This document shows positions 15,920-24,168 of a stretch of DNA of 64,000 bases, in pieces. A program made the position numbers and the translations under genes. Source of the DNA: Dethiosulfovibrio peptidovorans DSM 11002 (GTDB taxonomy: Bacteria > Synergistota > Synergistia > Synergistales > Dethiosulfovibrionaceae). Positions within the stretch are counted from its first letter, which is position 1. Each line of letters opens with the position of its first letter. Location of the stretch: positions 493,501 through 557,500 of the forward strand of contig NZ_ABTR02000001.1 of the NCBI RefSeq assembly GCF_000172975.1. Direction: 5' to 3'. The notes below the pieces were generated by a model. The model was not told the origin of the DNA and searched no databases. It saw only the letters and a list, made by a program, of their open reading frames with translations.

Positions 15920-18340
15920 CTAGCTTTCATTCTCCAAGACATCAGGATCGGTATCGACGGTGATGCCACCTAAATAGTCACGAGGACTCTTAATCCCATC
16001 AATCGTGCCCCTCGCTCTATGGACCTCCTCGACGATATCCTTAGCGATGGATCTAAGCTCTTCTTTAGAGTGACCATTTTTCCCCGATAGAAGGGATATC
16101 TTTACTCCACCGTCGTTGCCGGCCCCATCTTTTTTAGCAGGCACGGGAAGGACCACCTCCACCGAACGGTGTTTGTAGAAGTGCAGAAACTGCTCCCACT
16201 TGAAGGCTATTCTGTTTGCCAATGACAGGGCCTGAATCACCTTGACGTTGTCCGGTTCGAAAAGGCTGTTAAAGCTCTTCTCTCCCTTGACGCTCCTCAG
16301 GATCTTGAATATTGACGGATAGAGGGAGGAACCGATTCTCTTTATCTTATTCGTATCGATATCGTCCATAGTGCCGTCTTTAGCAGCTTCGGGAGTAAGC
16401 TTTCCAGCCTCCGAGCAGATCTCCTCCAGGCATCTACGTATAGACATAGGGGTTCCGTCCGCGTCCACGACGTACTCTTTCAACACGTCTTCGAACATGG
16501 GTAACTGAGCCTCCAGCGTCTTGGCCTCGTAGGCCGTCCTCTGAAGACGCTGGATCAGATGATCGTCGCCGACCACCCTATCGGACTGGACGTCGCAACC
16601 GTCTATCACCCTGAGAAGTGCCGTGACGGTGAGAGTCATGTCGGGGGTCATCGTTTCGCCTGTCTCGTTGAAAAAGGGTCCATAGTTTTTCTCGAGTTTT
16701 TTGTCCAGAGGGAGAAGGGTTTTCTCAAAACGATCCTCTCCCATGAGGAACTTTCCTACCTGCCAGACCGCTTTTTTCTCCTTGAACTCCACATTTTCGT
16801 TCAATCGGACGTAGTTTCTGTGACCGGCGCAGACCTCGGGAAGAAGCTTTCTTAAGATCTTTATTTGGGACTCCAGTTTTTTCCAATCTAAGTTATCGCT
16901 GTCACCAAGCACGGAATAAGCCTTGGGAAAAAGCAGCCCTCTGGTCGAAGCTTCGCTTTCGTCGATATTTTCCGTCCTGTAGCGAATCATCTCGGCAGAA
17001 AGCAGGTGATGGACCTCCCGAACGGCAGAGGGGAACAAGGACAGAGGGAATGCCCCGGCGTCCTTGGCCTTATCGGGGTCGATGGGATAGACCAGCGCAG
17101 TGTGGCCGATGTCGTGAAGGTATATAGCAGAGATAAGAAGAGCCAGAGGAATGGCTTTATCCATATAAATGTGGGATACGCCATCGGTACCCTGGTCCAG
17201 AGCGCGAAGGAAGTTTCCTGCTATCTCCATGAGACGCTTGGAATGCCGCCTGGAGTGCTCCACCGTCTCGGGAATCTGATCCCCCATCCAGAGCTCGGAC
17301 CAACTGGTCTGGATAAGCCTCTCCAGATAGGTTCCCAGATCCGAGTCTATTGCTTTCAGACGGGTTAAAAGTTCCTTGCCCGATCCAGTGACCTGATTGC
17401 GCCCCTTTTCGTACTGTTCTATGAGGCTATCGACCAGGGAAGAGGGCTGCCCGTCAACGAAAAGCCCGCTCACCCATCGAGGAAGGGTTTTGTTATCGAG
17501 GATCCCCTTCCTGTTTTCTGGATTTTCAAGATCCCTTAGTCCCTTCAAGAGGGATATCTCCTCGTCCATGGCCCCTATGGCACAGGAGATGGGAAGGGGC
17601 ATAAGATCTAACGTTTTGGCCCCGTTTTCTTCAAAAACATAAATAGAAGGGAATCCGTTTATCAGGCCATAAAGATTGACATAAGAAGAAATAGCTTTAT
17701 AGCCACCCGTTCCATTACAAATAAGCTGAACATGATCAGTGATATTCTTATTTTTGATATTATCAAATTCCGAAAAAAGGCTATCTACTGCCCTTGCAAG
17801 GCTATCAGCGTCCTTAACCACTATATCCAAAGCCTCAACAAACCCATCAAATACAAAATGCTTCCACGGACCATGCTCAGAGATAAATTTAACAATATAG
17901 CTAGATAAATAAGCATTAAAAATACTATACTCATCTCTAGAAGGGAAAAAATGCATTTCCAAGGAAATTTCTTCCTCATTACCGTAGTAAGAAAAAAGCC
18001 ATCCCAAGGTACTTTGAATTTCGGCACTAGGGAAGCTATTGCCTAGCAAACTCTCTAGATTAAAATCTTTAAAAAAGATAGCACTAGCAGTAGACTTAGA
18101 CCCTCTTGTTTTATCTGGAAGATAAGATTGGTCAGAAAACAAAGAGACAACCTCTTCAAGGGTTTCCTTTGAAAAATCAAGACGTTCCAACTTATCTTGA
18201 GTCCTTTTTATTTTTTTAACTCTCTCTTTTCGAATTTCCTTATCATAACGCTCGACTTTCAAGTCTTTTTTAAGGCTTCCATTTACAGAAGTCCCCACCG
18301 TACAGAGCATCACTATTTTACGAACTTTATCCGAGCTCAT
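15920..18340 (-). CDS. CARF - HD fusion protein, probable cyclic-oligoadenylate-controlled effector
   Basis: The product is 806 residues. The N-terminal domain has the CARF features of the Csm6/Csx1 group: a first strand ending CTVGTSV (residues 13-19) and NGTGGYKAISS from residue 209, followed by NGFPSIYVFEE. An HD phosphohydrolase domain follows, with His362 (EHSRRH), His409-Asp410 (HDIGH) and a later ALLRVIDGCD segment. CARF domains bind cyclic oligoadenylate made by Cas10, so the GGDD-active Cas10 downstream is the likely partner. The HD domain missing from Cas10 is thus present here in a separate protein. The CARF-coding DNA is much more AT-rich than the rest: 22% GC at 17881-17940 against 57% at 17281-17340. 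It heads the polymerase operon. Its substrate is unknown. Confidence 0.85.
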   Translation of the reverse strand: MSSDKVRKIVMLCTVGTSVNGSLKKDLKVERYDKEIRKERVKKIKRTQDKLERLDFSKETLEEVVSLFSDQSYLPDKTRGSKSTASAIFFKDFNLESLLGNSFPSAEIQSTLGWLFSYYGNEEEISLEMHFFPSRDEYSIFNAYLSSYIVKFISEHGPWKHFVFDGFVEALDIVVKDADSLARAVDSLFSEFDNIKNKNITDHVQLICNGTGGYKAISSYVNLYGLINGFPSIYVFEENGAKTLDLMPLPISCAIGAMDEEISLLKGLRDLENPENRKGILDNKTLPRWVSGLFVDGQPSSLVDSLIEQYEKGRNQVTGSGKELLTRLKAIDSDLGTYLERLIQTSWSELWMGDQIPETVEHSRRHSKRLMEIAGNFLRALDQGTDGVSHIYMDKAIPLALLISAIYLHDIGHTALVYPIDPDKAKDAGAFPLSLFPSAVREVHHLLSAEMIRYRTENIDESEASTRGLLFPKAYSVLGDSDNLDWKKLESQIKILRKLLPEVCAGHRNYVRLNENVEFKEKKAVWQVGKFLMGEDRFEKTLLPLDKKLEKNYGPFFNETGETMTPDMTLTVTALLRVIDGCDVQSDRVVGDDHLIQRLQRTAYEAKTLEAQLPMFEDVLKEYVVDADGTPMSIRRCLEEICSEAGKLTPEAAKDGTMDDIDTNKIKRIGSSLYPSIFKILRSVKGEKSFNSLFEPDNVKVIQALSLANRIAFKWEQFLHFYKHRSVEVVLPVPAKKDGAGNDGGVKISLLSGKNGHSKEELRSIAKDIVEEVHRARGTIDGIKSPRDYLGGITVDTDPDVLENES

Positions 18341-18376
18341 CTCTACCGGCCCCTTCCTTATAAAACTCTAACCCCG

Positions 18377-18385
18377 ATGATAGCA
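18377..18385 (-). promoter_or_regulatory. Putative extended -10 promoter of the CARF-HD/polymerase operon
   Basis: The minus strand reads TGCTATCAT, an extended -10 (TG, one base, TATCAT), 37 bases before the CARF-HD ATG. No convincing -35 is present at 17 bases. It lies just after the crotonase terminator. GGAAGGGG about nine bases before the ATG is the ribosome-binding site. Confidence 0.4.
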
Positions 18386-18390
18386 CATGA

Positions 18391-18435
18391 AAAGAAGGCG
18401 AGGACCGTCTCCATCGGACAGTCCTCGCCTTCTTT
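18391..18435 (-). terminator. Terminator after the crotonase gene
   Basis: A perfect 15-bp stem (AAAGAAGGCGAGGAC with its complement) encloses a 15-base loop. It begins nine bases after the crotonase stop on the minus strand, and the 3' arm is T-rich (TTCTTTT). Confidence 0.8.
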
Positions 18436-18443
18436 AACTCCTG

Positions 18444-19223
18444 CTACCTCCCCTGCCATACCGGGGTTCGCTTTCCCAGAAAGGCCTCAAGCCCCTCCCT
18501 GGCGTCCTCCGTCGCGGCCAGTGCGGCGAACTTTTCTCCGGCGGCCTCTATGGCCCGCTCCAACGGCAGGCTTTCCATCTGCTGCAATCCCCTCTTGCCG
18601 GTTTTCAGGGCAAGAGGGCTCTTTTTAGCCAGCTTCCTGGCGAAATCCATGGTGGCCTCCTCCAGCTTTTCCTGGGGAACCACCCGATAGGCTATGCCCA
18701 GCTTCAGGGCCTCCTCGGCGGGGATGAAGTCCCCGGTGAGAACGTACTGAAGAGCCCGTTTAGGGCCTATCCAGCGGGAAAGCTGATACCCCGGCTCCAG
18801 GCAGATCAGCCCCACGTTTATTGCGGTGGTTCCGAAAACGGCGTTCTCCGCCGCCACAATGAAGTCGCAGGCCAGGGCCAGCCCGGCTCCGTTGGCCAGA
18901 GTATAACCCTGAACCGAGGCGACAACCGGCTTGGACATGGAGAAAAGAACGTTGTTGTGTCGATCCATCAGCCGCAGGAAATCCCTAATCTCGTGGCGTT
19001 CTTTGGACAAAAACTCTTTCAGGTCTATCCCTGTGGAAAAGTTCTTTCCCTCCCCGTCCAGCACGACGACCACCACCGACGGATCGGACTCCATGGCCTC
19101 CAGCGAATCGCAGAGCCCCTCTGCCAGCTCGGTGGAGAAGGTGTTCATCGACTCCGGCCTGTTCAACGTGATTCGCCCCACTCCATCCTCGACCTTCGTT
19201 ATAACCGCTTTCGACTCCGTCAT
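18444..19223 (-). CDS. Enoyl-CoA hydratase/isomerase (crotonase) family protein
   Basis: The product is 259 residues, the usual crotonase length. The oxyanion-hole segments are GKNFSTGIDLKEF near 60-72 and YTLANGAGLALACDF near 107-121. The first usual catalytic Glu (PEI in hydratases) appears as TAI, while a Glu occurs slightly later (ICLEPGYQL), so hydratase chemistry is uncertain and an isomerase or other crotonase reaction is possible. AGGAGG precedes the ATG. It diverges from the GntR regulator that heads the 2-oxoacid/acetoin dehydrogenase operon, so a shared catabolic role is plausible. A good promoter lies at 19287-19314 on the minus strand. Confidence 0.85.
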   Translation of the reverse strand: MTESKAVITKVEDGVGRITLNRPESMNTFSTELAEGLCDSLEAMESDPSVVVVVLDGEGKNFSTGIDLKEFLSKERHEIRDFLRLMDRHNNVLFSMSKPVVASVQGYTLANGAGLALACDFIVAAENAVFGTTAINVGLICLEPGYQLSRWIGPKRALQYVLTGDFIPAEEALKLGIAYRVVPQEKLEEATMDFARKLAKKSPLALKTGKRGLQQMESLPLERAIEAAGEKFAALAATEDAREGLEAFLGKRTPVWQGR

Positions 19224-19286
19224 TTTATTATTCCTCCTCGAAACAAAAACCCACTATATCAGCCGTTTCCACGAATTTCCTTCTCA

Positions 19287-19314
19287 ACTATACACGGCCT
19301 CTTTTAGCTGTCAA
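19287..19314 (-). promoter_or_regulatory. Sigma-70-type promoter of the crotonase gene
   Basis: On the minus strand TTGACA (19314-19309) is followed after 16 bases by TATAGT (19292-19287), about 64 bases before the start codon. Confidence 0.65.
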
Positions 19315-19330
19315 AGGGGCTTTGTCAGGC

Positions 19331-19385
19331 AAAAAAACAGCTTTCTCCGGCCTCCGAAGCCGTTTTTTTACAAAAAAAACGGCTT
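19331..19385. repeat. Three alternating inverted-repeat arms in the crotonase-gntR divergent region
   Basis: Three 13-base arms lie in a row: AAAAAAACAGCTT (19331-19343), AAGCCGTTTTTTT (19357-19369) and AAAAAAACGGCTT (19373-19385). Arms 2 and 3 form a perfect stem with a 3-base loop; arms 1 and 2 form a stem with one mismatch and a 13-base loop. The structures are mutually exclusive. They lie upstream of both divergent promoters, so ordinary attenuation is not evident. From 19386 to 19594 I see only AT-rich sequence. Confidence 0.7.
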
Positions 19386-19594
19386 TTTCCATCTGCCAAA
19401 ACACACCAAAAATGCCGAACATTCAGTCCGCTGAAGTTCATAGCTCACCATCGAAGGGGCTTCACACAGATGAAACAGTGCAGGGTTGTTTTTTTTGACC
19501 TTTTTTGTTCAGGCTTCGAGTCGCAGCTTTCTATATAAATTCAATAAAGTTGCATTTTAACGTTCAAGTATACTGCATAAAAGACGAAAACATT

Positions 19595-19623
19595 TTGATT
19601 TTCAAGTTTAGTTCCCGTATAGT
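19595..19623 (+). promoter_or_regulatory. Sigma-70-type promoter of gntR and probably the dehydrogenase operon
   Basis: TTGATT (19595-19600) and TATAGT (19618-19623) are separated by 17 bases. The expected start of transcription is near 19630, about 75 bases before the chosen TTG start codon. Confidence 0.65.
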
Positions 19624-19639
19624 GGCAATAGCGCAGGTG

Positions 19640-19656
19640 CCGTACAACTTGTATGG
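19640..19656. promoter_or_regulatory. Palindromic operator candidate for the GntR regulator
   Basis: CCGTACAACTTGTATGG is a 17-base palindrome around a central C with seven of eight pairs matched. It begins about ten bases after the predicted transcription start of gntR, a position suited to autorepression. Confidence 0.45.
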
Positions 19657-19703
19657 AACTGGAATACATACACGAAAGTGCCATTTCGAGAGGAGGCACC
19701 GCA

Positions 19704-20330
19704 TTGAGGACCCGAAAAAAGGATCTGGCCTACAAGGCGATCAAACAGATGATCATGGATAAAGAGCTTACGGAGGAACATTACGTATCGGAGAACAATC
19801 TGGCAAAAAAGCTCGATATGAGCAGAACTCCTGTAAGAGAGGCGCTACTCCGGCTGCAATCGGAGGGTTTCATAAACATCATCCCCAACAAGGGTGCCGT
19901 TGTCAGCAACGTCTCGGTGGTCATCGCCAAGGAGTTCTACGACATGAGGATGGCCATAGAGGAGTTCGTGGTCCGTAACATAGCGGACAGGCTAACTCCG
20001 CAACACATGGAACACATGGATCGCTTGTTGAGGGAACAGGAAAAAGCCTGCGAAAAGGGCGATCTGGACGGATACCTTAGGGCCGACAGCGAGTTTCACG
20101 ATTATTTCCTGCTCATATACGACAACCAGACCATATGGGACGCCATATTGCAGGTGAGACAGAGGTTTCACGCCGTTGGAGTGAACGTCCTGTCGACCCA
20201 GAAGGATATCTGGACGTCTCTGGCGTATCACAAAGAGATAGTGGACGCACTGAAACAGGGGGATGTGGAGAGGGCGGTACAGGTAACCCACGACCACCTG
20301 AAGTTCGGCAAAACCAACCTTATACGTTGA
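19704..20330 (+). CDS. GntR-family (FadR/FCD subgroup) transcriptional regulator
   Basis: I choose the TTG at 19704 because AGAGGAGG ends seven bases upstream; a frame extension to an ATG at 19653 lacks a ribosome-binding site and would begin inside the operator palindrome. The product is then 208 residues. Residues about 5-65 form the winged helix (VSENNLAKKLDMSRTPVREALLRLQSEGFI is the family signature). The C-terminal FCD domain holds metal/ligand His residues in EFHDYFLL and AYHKEIVDAL, and the final HDHL. FCD regulators typically sense organic acids. It precedes the E1 alpha gene by 93 bases in the same direction and most likely controls the dehydrogenase/TRAP operon. Confidence 0.9.
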   Translation: MRTRKKDLAYKAIKQMIMDKELTEEHYVSENNLAKKLDMSRTPVREALLRLQSEGFINIIPNKGAVVSNVSVVIAKEFYDMRMAIEEFVVRNIADRLTPQHMEHMDRLLREQEKACEKGDLDGYLRADSEFHDYFLLIYDNQTIWDAILQVRQRFHAVGVNVLSTQKDIWTSLAYHKEIVDALKQGDVERAVQVTHDHLKFGKTNLIR

Positions 20331-20423
20331 CCCGTATCGAAGACTGCAGCTTCGTTGGGAATAGATAGCTAAAAACGCGAGTGCGAAGGTGAAAGGAACA
20401 ACACAAAGAGGAGGGTGCGGCAT

Positions 20424-21428
20424 ATGTGTGCGAAAGCGATCCTTAAAGAGCCGACGATCCCGGTCAAGGACTACGATCGGGATCTGCTGATAGAGCTCTA
20501 CCGCAAGATGGTCTCGATCCGTCTCTTCGAGCAGAAGGTGGAACATCATTTCCTGGCCGGGGATATTCCCGGTTTCGTCCATCTGTACATCGGAGAGGAA
20601 GGCATCGGCACCGGGGTGATGGCAAATCTTACCAAGGAAGACTATATCGAGAGTACCCACAGAGGACACGGTCACACCATAGCCAAGGGCGCCGATCTGA
20701 ATCGGATGATGGCGGAGATTTTCGGCAAGAAAACCGGCTATTGCAAGGGCAAGGGTGGTTCGATGCATATAGCGGATTTCAGCGTCGGCATGCTTGGCGC
20801 CAACGGCATCGTCGGTGGAGGATATACCCTGGCTGTTGGAGCGGCTCTGGCGTCCAAGCTTCGTGAGGACGGCAGAATTTCCGTGGTGTTCTTCGGAGAC
20901 GGAGCTTCCAACAGAGGCACGTTCCATGAGGCGCTGAACATGGCGGCTGCCTGGAAGCTGCCGGTCCTTTTCGTGTGCGAGAACAACGAGTGGGCCTCCA
21001 CTACTCCCTATCTCACCACGACCTCGGTGGCGGACATAGCCGATCGGGCCCAGGGCTACGGTATTCCCGGCTATATGGTGGACGGCAACGACGTACTTTC
21101 CGTCTACGAGACCTCCAAGGAAGTGGTGGACTACATCCGTTCCGGCAACGGACCGGTTCTTCTCGAGTGCAAGACCTACAGGATAAAGGGACACTTCGTC
21201 GGCGACCCAGAGAAGTACCGCACCAAGGAAGAGGTCCAGGAGGTCTTCGACAACAACAACCCGATAAACCGTTTCGAGGAGAAGGTTCTCGAGGCGGGCG
21301 TTCTTTCCCGAGAGGACTTGGACGCAGTCTACGTCGAGGTAGAGACGGCCATAGAAGAGGCCGTGCGCTATGCGTTGGAGAGCCCCGAGCCTGACCCCTC
21401 GGAGCTGTTCGACGATCTTTACGTGTAG
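20424..21428 (+). CDS. acoA: Thiamine-diphosphate dehydrogenase E1 alpha subunit (acetoin dehydrogenase-like)
   Basis: I choose the ATG at 20424, nine bases after AGGAGG; a GTG at 20415 abuts the Shine-Dalgarno and is unlikely. The product is 334 residues. The thiamine diphosphate motif runs from GDGASNRG to ENNEWA (about residues 158-190), and the phosphorylation-loop region is present (YRIKGHFVGDPEKYRTKEE). Similarity across the GHGHTIAKGAD and CKGKGGSMHIAD blocks is to acetoin-dehydrogenase AcoA, though branched-chain or other 2-oxoacid E1 alpha cannot be excluded. It starts an operon with E1 beta 18 bases later. Acting with E1 beta, it decarboxylates or cleaves the substrate and passes the acyl group to lipoyl E2. 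Confidence 0.87.
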   Translation: MCAKAILKEPTIPVKDYDRDLLIELYRKMVSIRLFEQKVEHHFLAGDIPGFVHLYIGEEGIGTGVMANLTKEDYIESTHRGHGHTIAKGADLNRMMAEIFGKKTGYCKGKGGSMHIADFSVGMLGANGIVGGGYTLAVGAALASKLREDGRISVVFFGDGASNRGTFHEALNMAAAWKLPVLFVCENNEWASTTPYLTTTSVADIADRAQGYGIPGYMVDGNDVLSVYETSKEVVDYIRSGNGPVLLECKTYRIKGHFVGDPEKYRTKEEVQEVFDNNNPINRFEEKVLEAGVLSREDLDAVYVEVETAIEEAVRYALESPEPDPSELFDDLYV

Positions 21429-21446
21429 AGGCTGGAGGGATCTATT

Positions 21447-22430
21447 ATGGCTGAGACAAAGAAGATCACATTCTCCCAGGCCACCCTTGAGGCCATGCAG
21501 GAGGAGATGGAGAGAGACGACACCGTCTTCGTAATGGGCGAGGACATCGCCAGACAGGGCGGCATTTTCGGACAGTTCAAGGGACTTCCCGACTCTTTCG
21601 GTTCCGATAGAGTCCGAGACACCCCGATAACCGAGACCGCCATAGTCGGAGCGGCGGTGGGAGCCGCTCTGGCCGGGATGCGCCCCATAGCGGATATGCA
21701 CTTCGCCGACTTCATGCTGGTCTGCGGAGACGAGATATATAACCAGATGGCCAAGGTCCACTATATGTTCGGCGGCCAGAAGACCGTTCCCATGGTGCTT
21801 CGAGCCCCGGACGGACTGATAAATCAGGCGGCGGCCCAGCACTCCCAGAGCCTGGAGGCCATATTCCAGCACATACCGGGCCTCAAGGTAGTGGCTCCGT
21901 CCAACCCGGCGGACGCCAAAGGGCTACTCAAGTCGGCCATAAGGGACGATAACCCGGTCATATATTTCGAGCACAAGGCCCTGTTCAACACCAAGGGAGA
22001 TGTTCCCGTAGAGGAGTATTTCACCCCCATCGGCAAGGCCGACATAGTAACGGAGGGGTCGGATCTGACCGTAGTCTCCTACTCAAATTGCCTCCAGACG
22101 GTGGCTAAGCCCGTAGCGGAGATGGCAGAAAAGGAGGGGATATCGGTTGAGCTGATAGACCTTCGTACCATCTCTCCCATAGACAAGGACGCCATTCTGG
22201 AGTCTGTGGCCAAGACCAGCCGTCTCGCGATAATACACGAAGCTGTGAAGCAGGGCGGCGTCGGCGGAGAGATCGCCGCAATAGTGGCAGAGGAAGGCCT
22301 GGACTACCTGGACGCCCCGATAATGCGTTTCGGATCTCCCTTCACTCCAGTTCCCTTCGCTAGACCTCTGGAGCAGGCCTACCGTCTAAAGCCGGAGGCC
22401 ATTCTAGAGGGCATCAAGAGGATGTTCTAG
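21447..22430 (+). CDS. acoB: Thiamine-diphosphate dehydrogenase E1 beta subunit (acetoin dehydrogenase-like)
   Basis: The product is 327 residues, the usual E1 beta length. Family blocks are VMGEDIARQGGIFGQFKGL, DTPITETAIVGAAVGAALAGMRPI, MHFADFMLVCGDEIYNQMAK and the C-terminal GSPFTPVPFARPLEQAY. Together with the alpha subunit it forms the alpha2beta2 thiamine-dependent E1. GGAGGG lies before the ATG. The downstream gene starts four bases after its stop, so translation is probably coupled. AcoB is my best match, for the same reasons as AcoA; the true substrate should be the compound brought in by the TRAP transporter encoded in the same operon or a product of it. Confidence 0.87.
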   Translation: MAETKKITFSQATLEAMQEEMERDDTVFVMGEDIARQGGIFGQFKGLPDSFGSDRVRDTPITETAIVGAAVGAALAGMRPIADMHFADFMLVCGDEIYNQMAKVHYMFGGQKTVPMVLRAPDGLINQAAAQHSQSLEAIFQHIPGLKVVAPSNPADAKGLLKSAIRDDNPVIYFEHKALFNTKGDVPVEEYFTPIGKADIVTEGSDLTVVSYSNCLQTVAKPVAEMAEKEGISVELIDLRTISPIDKDAILESVAKTSRLAIIHEAVKQGGVGGEIAAIVAEEGLDYLDAPIMRFGSPFTPVPFARPLEQAYRLKPEAILEGIKRMF

Positions 22431-22433
22431 CCC

Positions 22434-22940
22434 ATGGGGACCTTCGAGGCGGCGACGCCAAGAGGAGCCAGACGGATAGCGGTCCGTATAACCCCGGGCA
22501 GCGATCTGTTCCAGGGGATAAGGGATGTCTGCCGCCATTTCGGCATAACCTGCGCCTCCGTCGAGAGCGCTCTGGGAAGCCTGGCATCCGCCACGGTGGT
22601 GTGTATATCCGACGACTCCGAATCCCCCTCGGGGGCCTCCTACAAAGAGCCAACCCATATCGAGGCTCCTATGGAACTGGTAGCCCTCTGTGGAACGGTA
22701 GGAGCCATGGATGGAGAGACCTCCATACATCTTCACGGAACGGTGGCGCTGGACGAGAAAACGCCCTATTGCGGACACCTGGTAGACGACGGGAAGAACA
22801 CCGTTCTGGCTACAGTGGAGATGCAGATAGTGGAGCTTATAGGGATGAACTGGGTCCGTCGTCACGACCCGGAGACAGGTTTCACTCTTTTCAAACCGGA
22901 AGACAGCCGTTATCCGGATATCGGAGAGCCCGGGAGGTGA
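22434..22940 (+). CDS. PPC (DUF296) domain protein
   Basis: The product is 168 residues, nearly all one PPC/DUF296 domain: RRIAVRITPGSDLFQGIRDVCRHFGI, ASVESALGSLASATV, then IHLHGTVALDEKTPYCGHLVDDGKNTVLATVEMQI, with the conserved His pair of the HLHG segment. PPC domains form trimers and are found alone in bacteria or attached to AT-hooks in plants; the bacterial function is poorly defined, with DNA binding or small-molecule/metal binding suggested. It is the only gene between E1 beta and the TRAP transporter, starting four bases after the E1 beta stop. No signal peptide or membrane segment is seen. Confidence 0.8.
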   Translation: MGTFEAATPRGARRIAVRITPGSDLFQGIRDVCRHFGITCASVESALGSLASATVVCISDDSESPSGASYKEPTHIEAPMELVALCGTVGAMDGETSIHLHGTVALDEKTPYCGHLVDDGKNTVLATVEMQIVELIGMNWVRRHDPETGFTLFKPEDSRYPDIGEPGR

Positions 22941-23006
22941 TCGTTCAGGAATAAAACGCGGTCGATGTGTTTCGATAGGCTTCGTTTATATCAAGGAGGG
23001 AAAGAC

Positions 23007-24086
23007 ATGAGGAAAGTGGTTTCTGCGGTTCTGCTGACAACTCTGGTCCTTTGTTTCGCAGCTCCCGGTTTCGCGGCGTACAAGAACGAGTACAAGATGA
23101 GCGTCGTTCCCGGCGCCATAACCCCCTGGGGGATGGGAGCGGGATACTTCGCCGATCTGGTCAAGGAACGCACCGACGGACGGGTGAACATAAAGGTCTA
23201 CTACTCGGGACAGCTTTTCGCCGGTAAGCAGACCTCCGAGTTCCTGCTTCTTCGCAACGGCGCCATAGACTTCTCCCTGGCATCGACCATCAACTGGTCT
23301 CCCCAGGTCAACGAGCTTAACCTTCCAGCTCTGCCCTTCTTCATCTCCGCCAACGGAGATGATCGTTACGCCGCCATGGACGCCATAGAGGAAGGCAAGT
23401 CGGGAAAGATGATGGTCGACGCGGTGGAGAAAAAAGGCGTCAAGTTCCTCGCCTGGGGTGAGAACGGATTCCGCGAGATGACCAACAGCGTCAGAGAAGT
23501 AGCCTCCCCTGACGACATGAAGGATCTCAAGCTTCGGGTCGTGGGCAGCCCCATATACATCGACACCTTCAAGGCATTGGGAGCCAACCCGATCAACATG
23601 AACTGGTCCGAGGCCACCACCGCCTTCCAGCAGGGAGTCGTGGACGGCCAGGAGAACCCTCTTACCGGAATCTGCATTCCCGTCAAGATCTGGAACTACC
23701 ATAAGTTCCTCACCAACTGGCACTATGTCATCGACCCCCTCCTCCTGTGCACCAACCCGAAGACCTGGAAGGGCTTCTCCGAGGAGGATCAGAAGATAAT
23801 AGCCCAGGCCGCAGTTGATGCCATGAAGTACCAGAAGGCCATAGCCAGAGCCGGTCTCGACGACGGCGAATCCATCGCATATCTCGAGAGCATCAATATC
23901 ACTCCCGAATATCCCAATCCCTACGCGACCTGCGAAGAGAATGGAATGACCGTCACCAACCTGACTCCGGAGAACCTAAAGGCCTTCCGGGACGCCACCG
24001 CTCAGGTACGTTCCGACTGGACGAAGAAGATCGGTGCCGAGCTTGTCGCGGCAGCCGAGGAGGACATGGCATCCATCAATAAGTAA
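23007..24086 (+). CDS. dctP: TRAP transporter solute-binding protein (DctP family)
   Basis: I choose the ATG at 23007, six bases after AAGGAGGG; upstream in-frame codons lack such a site. The product is 359 residues. A signal peptide is clear (MRKVVSAVLLTTLVLCFAAP, cleavage after GFAA near 23). Mature-domain blocks fit DctP: VKVYYSGQLFAGKQTSEFLLLRNG, LKLRVVGSPIYIDTFKALGANPI (holding the conserved Arg that pairs with a substrate carboxylate) and FQQGVVDGQENPLT. The protein binds an organic acid in the periplasm and delivers it to the QM permease encoded downstream. The conserved Arg suggests a carboxylate substrate. Confidence 0.92.
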   Translation: MRKVVSAVLLTTLVLCFAAPGFAAYKNEYKMSVVPGAITPWGMGAGYFADLVKERTDGRVNIKVYYSGQLFAGKQTSEFLLLRNGAIDFSLASTINWSPQVNELNLPALPFFISANGDDRYAAMDAIEEGKSGKMMVDAVEKKGVKFLAWGENGFREMTNSVREVASPDDMKDLKLRVVGSPIYIDTFKALGANPINMNWSEATTAFQQGVVDGQENPLTGICIPVKIWNYHKFLTNWHYVIDPLLLCTNPKTWKGFSEEDQKIIAQAAVDAMKYQKAIARAGLDDGESIAYLESINITPEYPNPYATCEENGMTVTNLTPENLKAFRDATAQVRSDWTKKIGAELVAAAEEDMASINK

Positions 24087-24168
24087 AGAACCACGCAACT
24101 AAAGAAACCGGAGGGGGAGGACGGCTCTCCCCTTCCCCTCCTTCACAGACCGAAAGGGGTGGCGGCTA

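Noticed and set aside
1-18340. CRISPR array
   Set aside because: No set of regularly spaced direct repeats was seen; the 23-bp element occurs as single copies about 1.9 kb apart in leader regions.
19992-21872. Long minus-strand open frame of 626 codons
   Set aside because: It is antisense to the GntR, E1 alpha and E1 beta genes, has low-complexity His/Gly/Leu composition and no matching motif.
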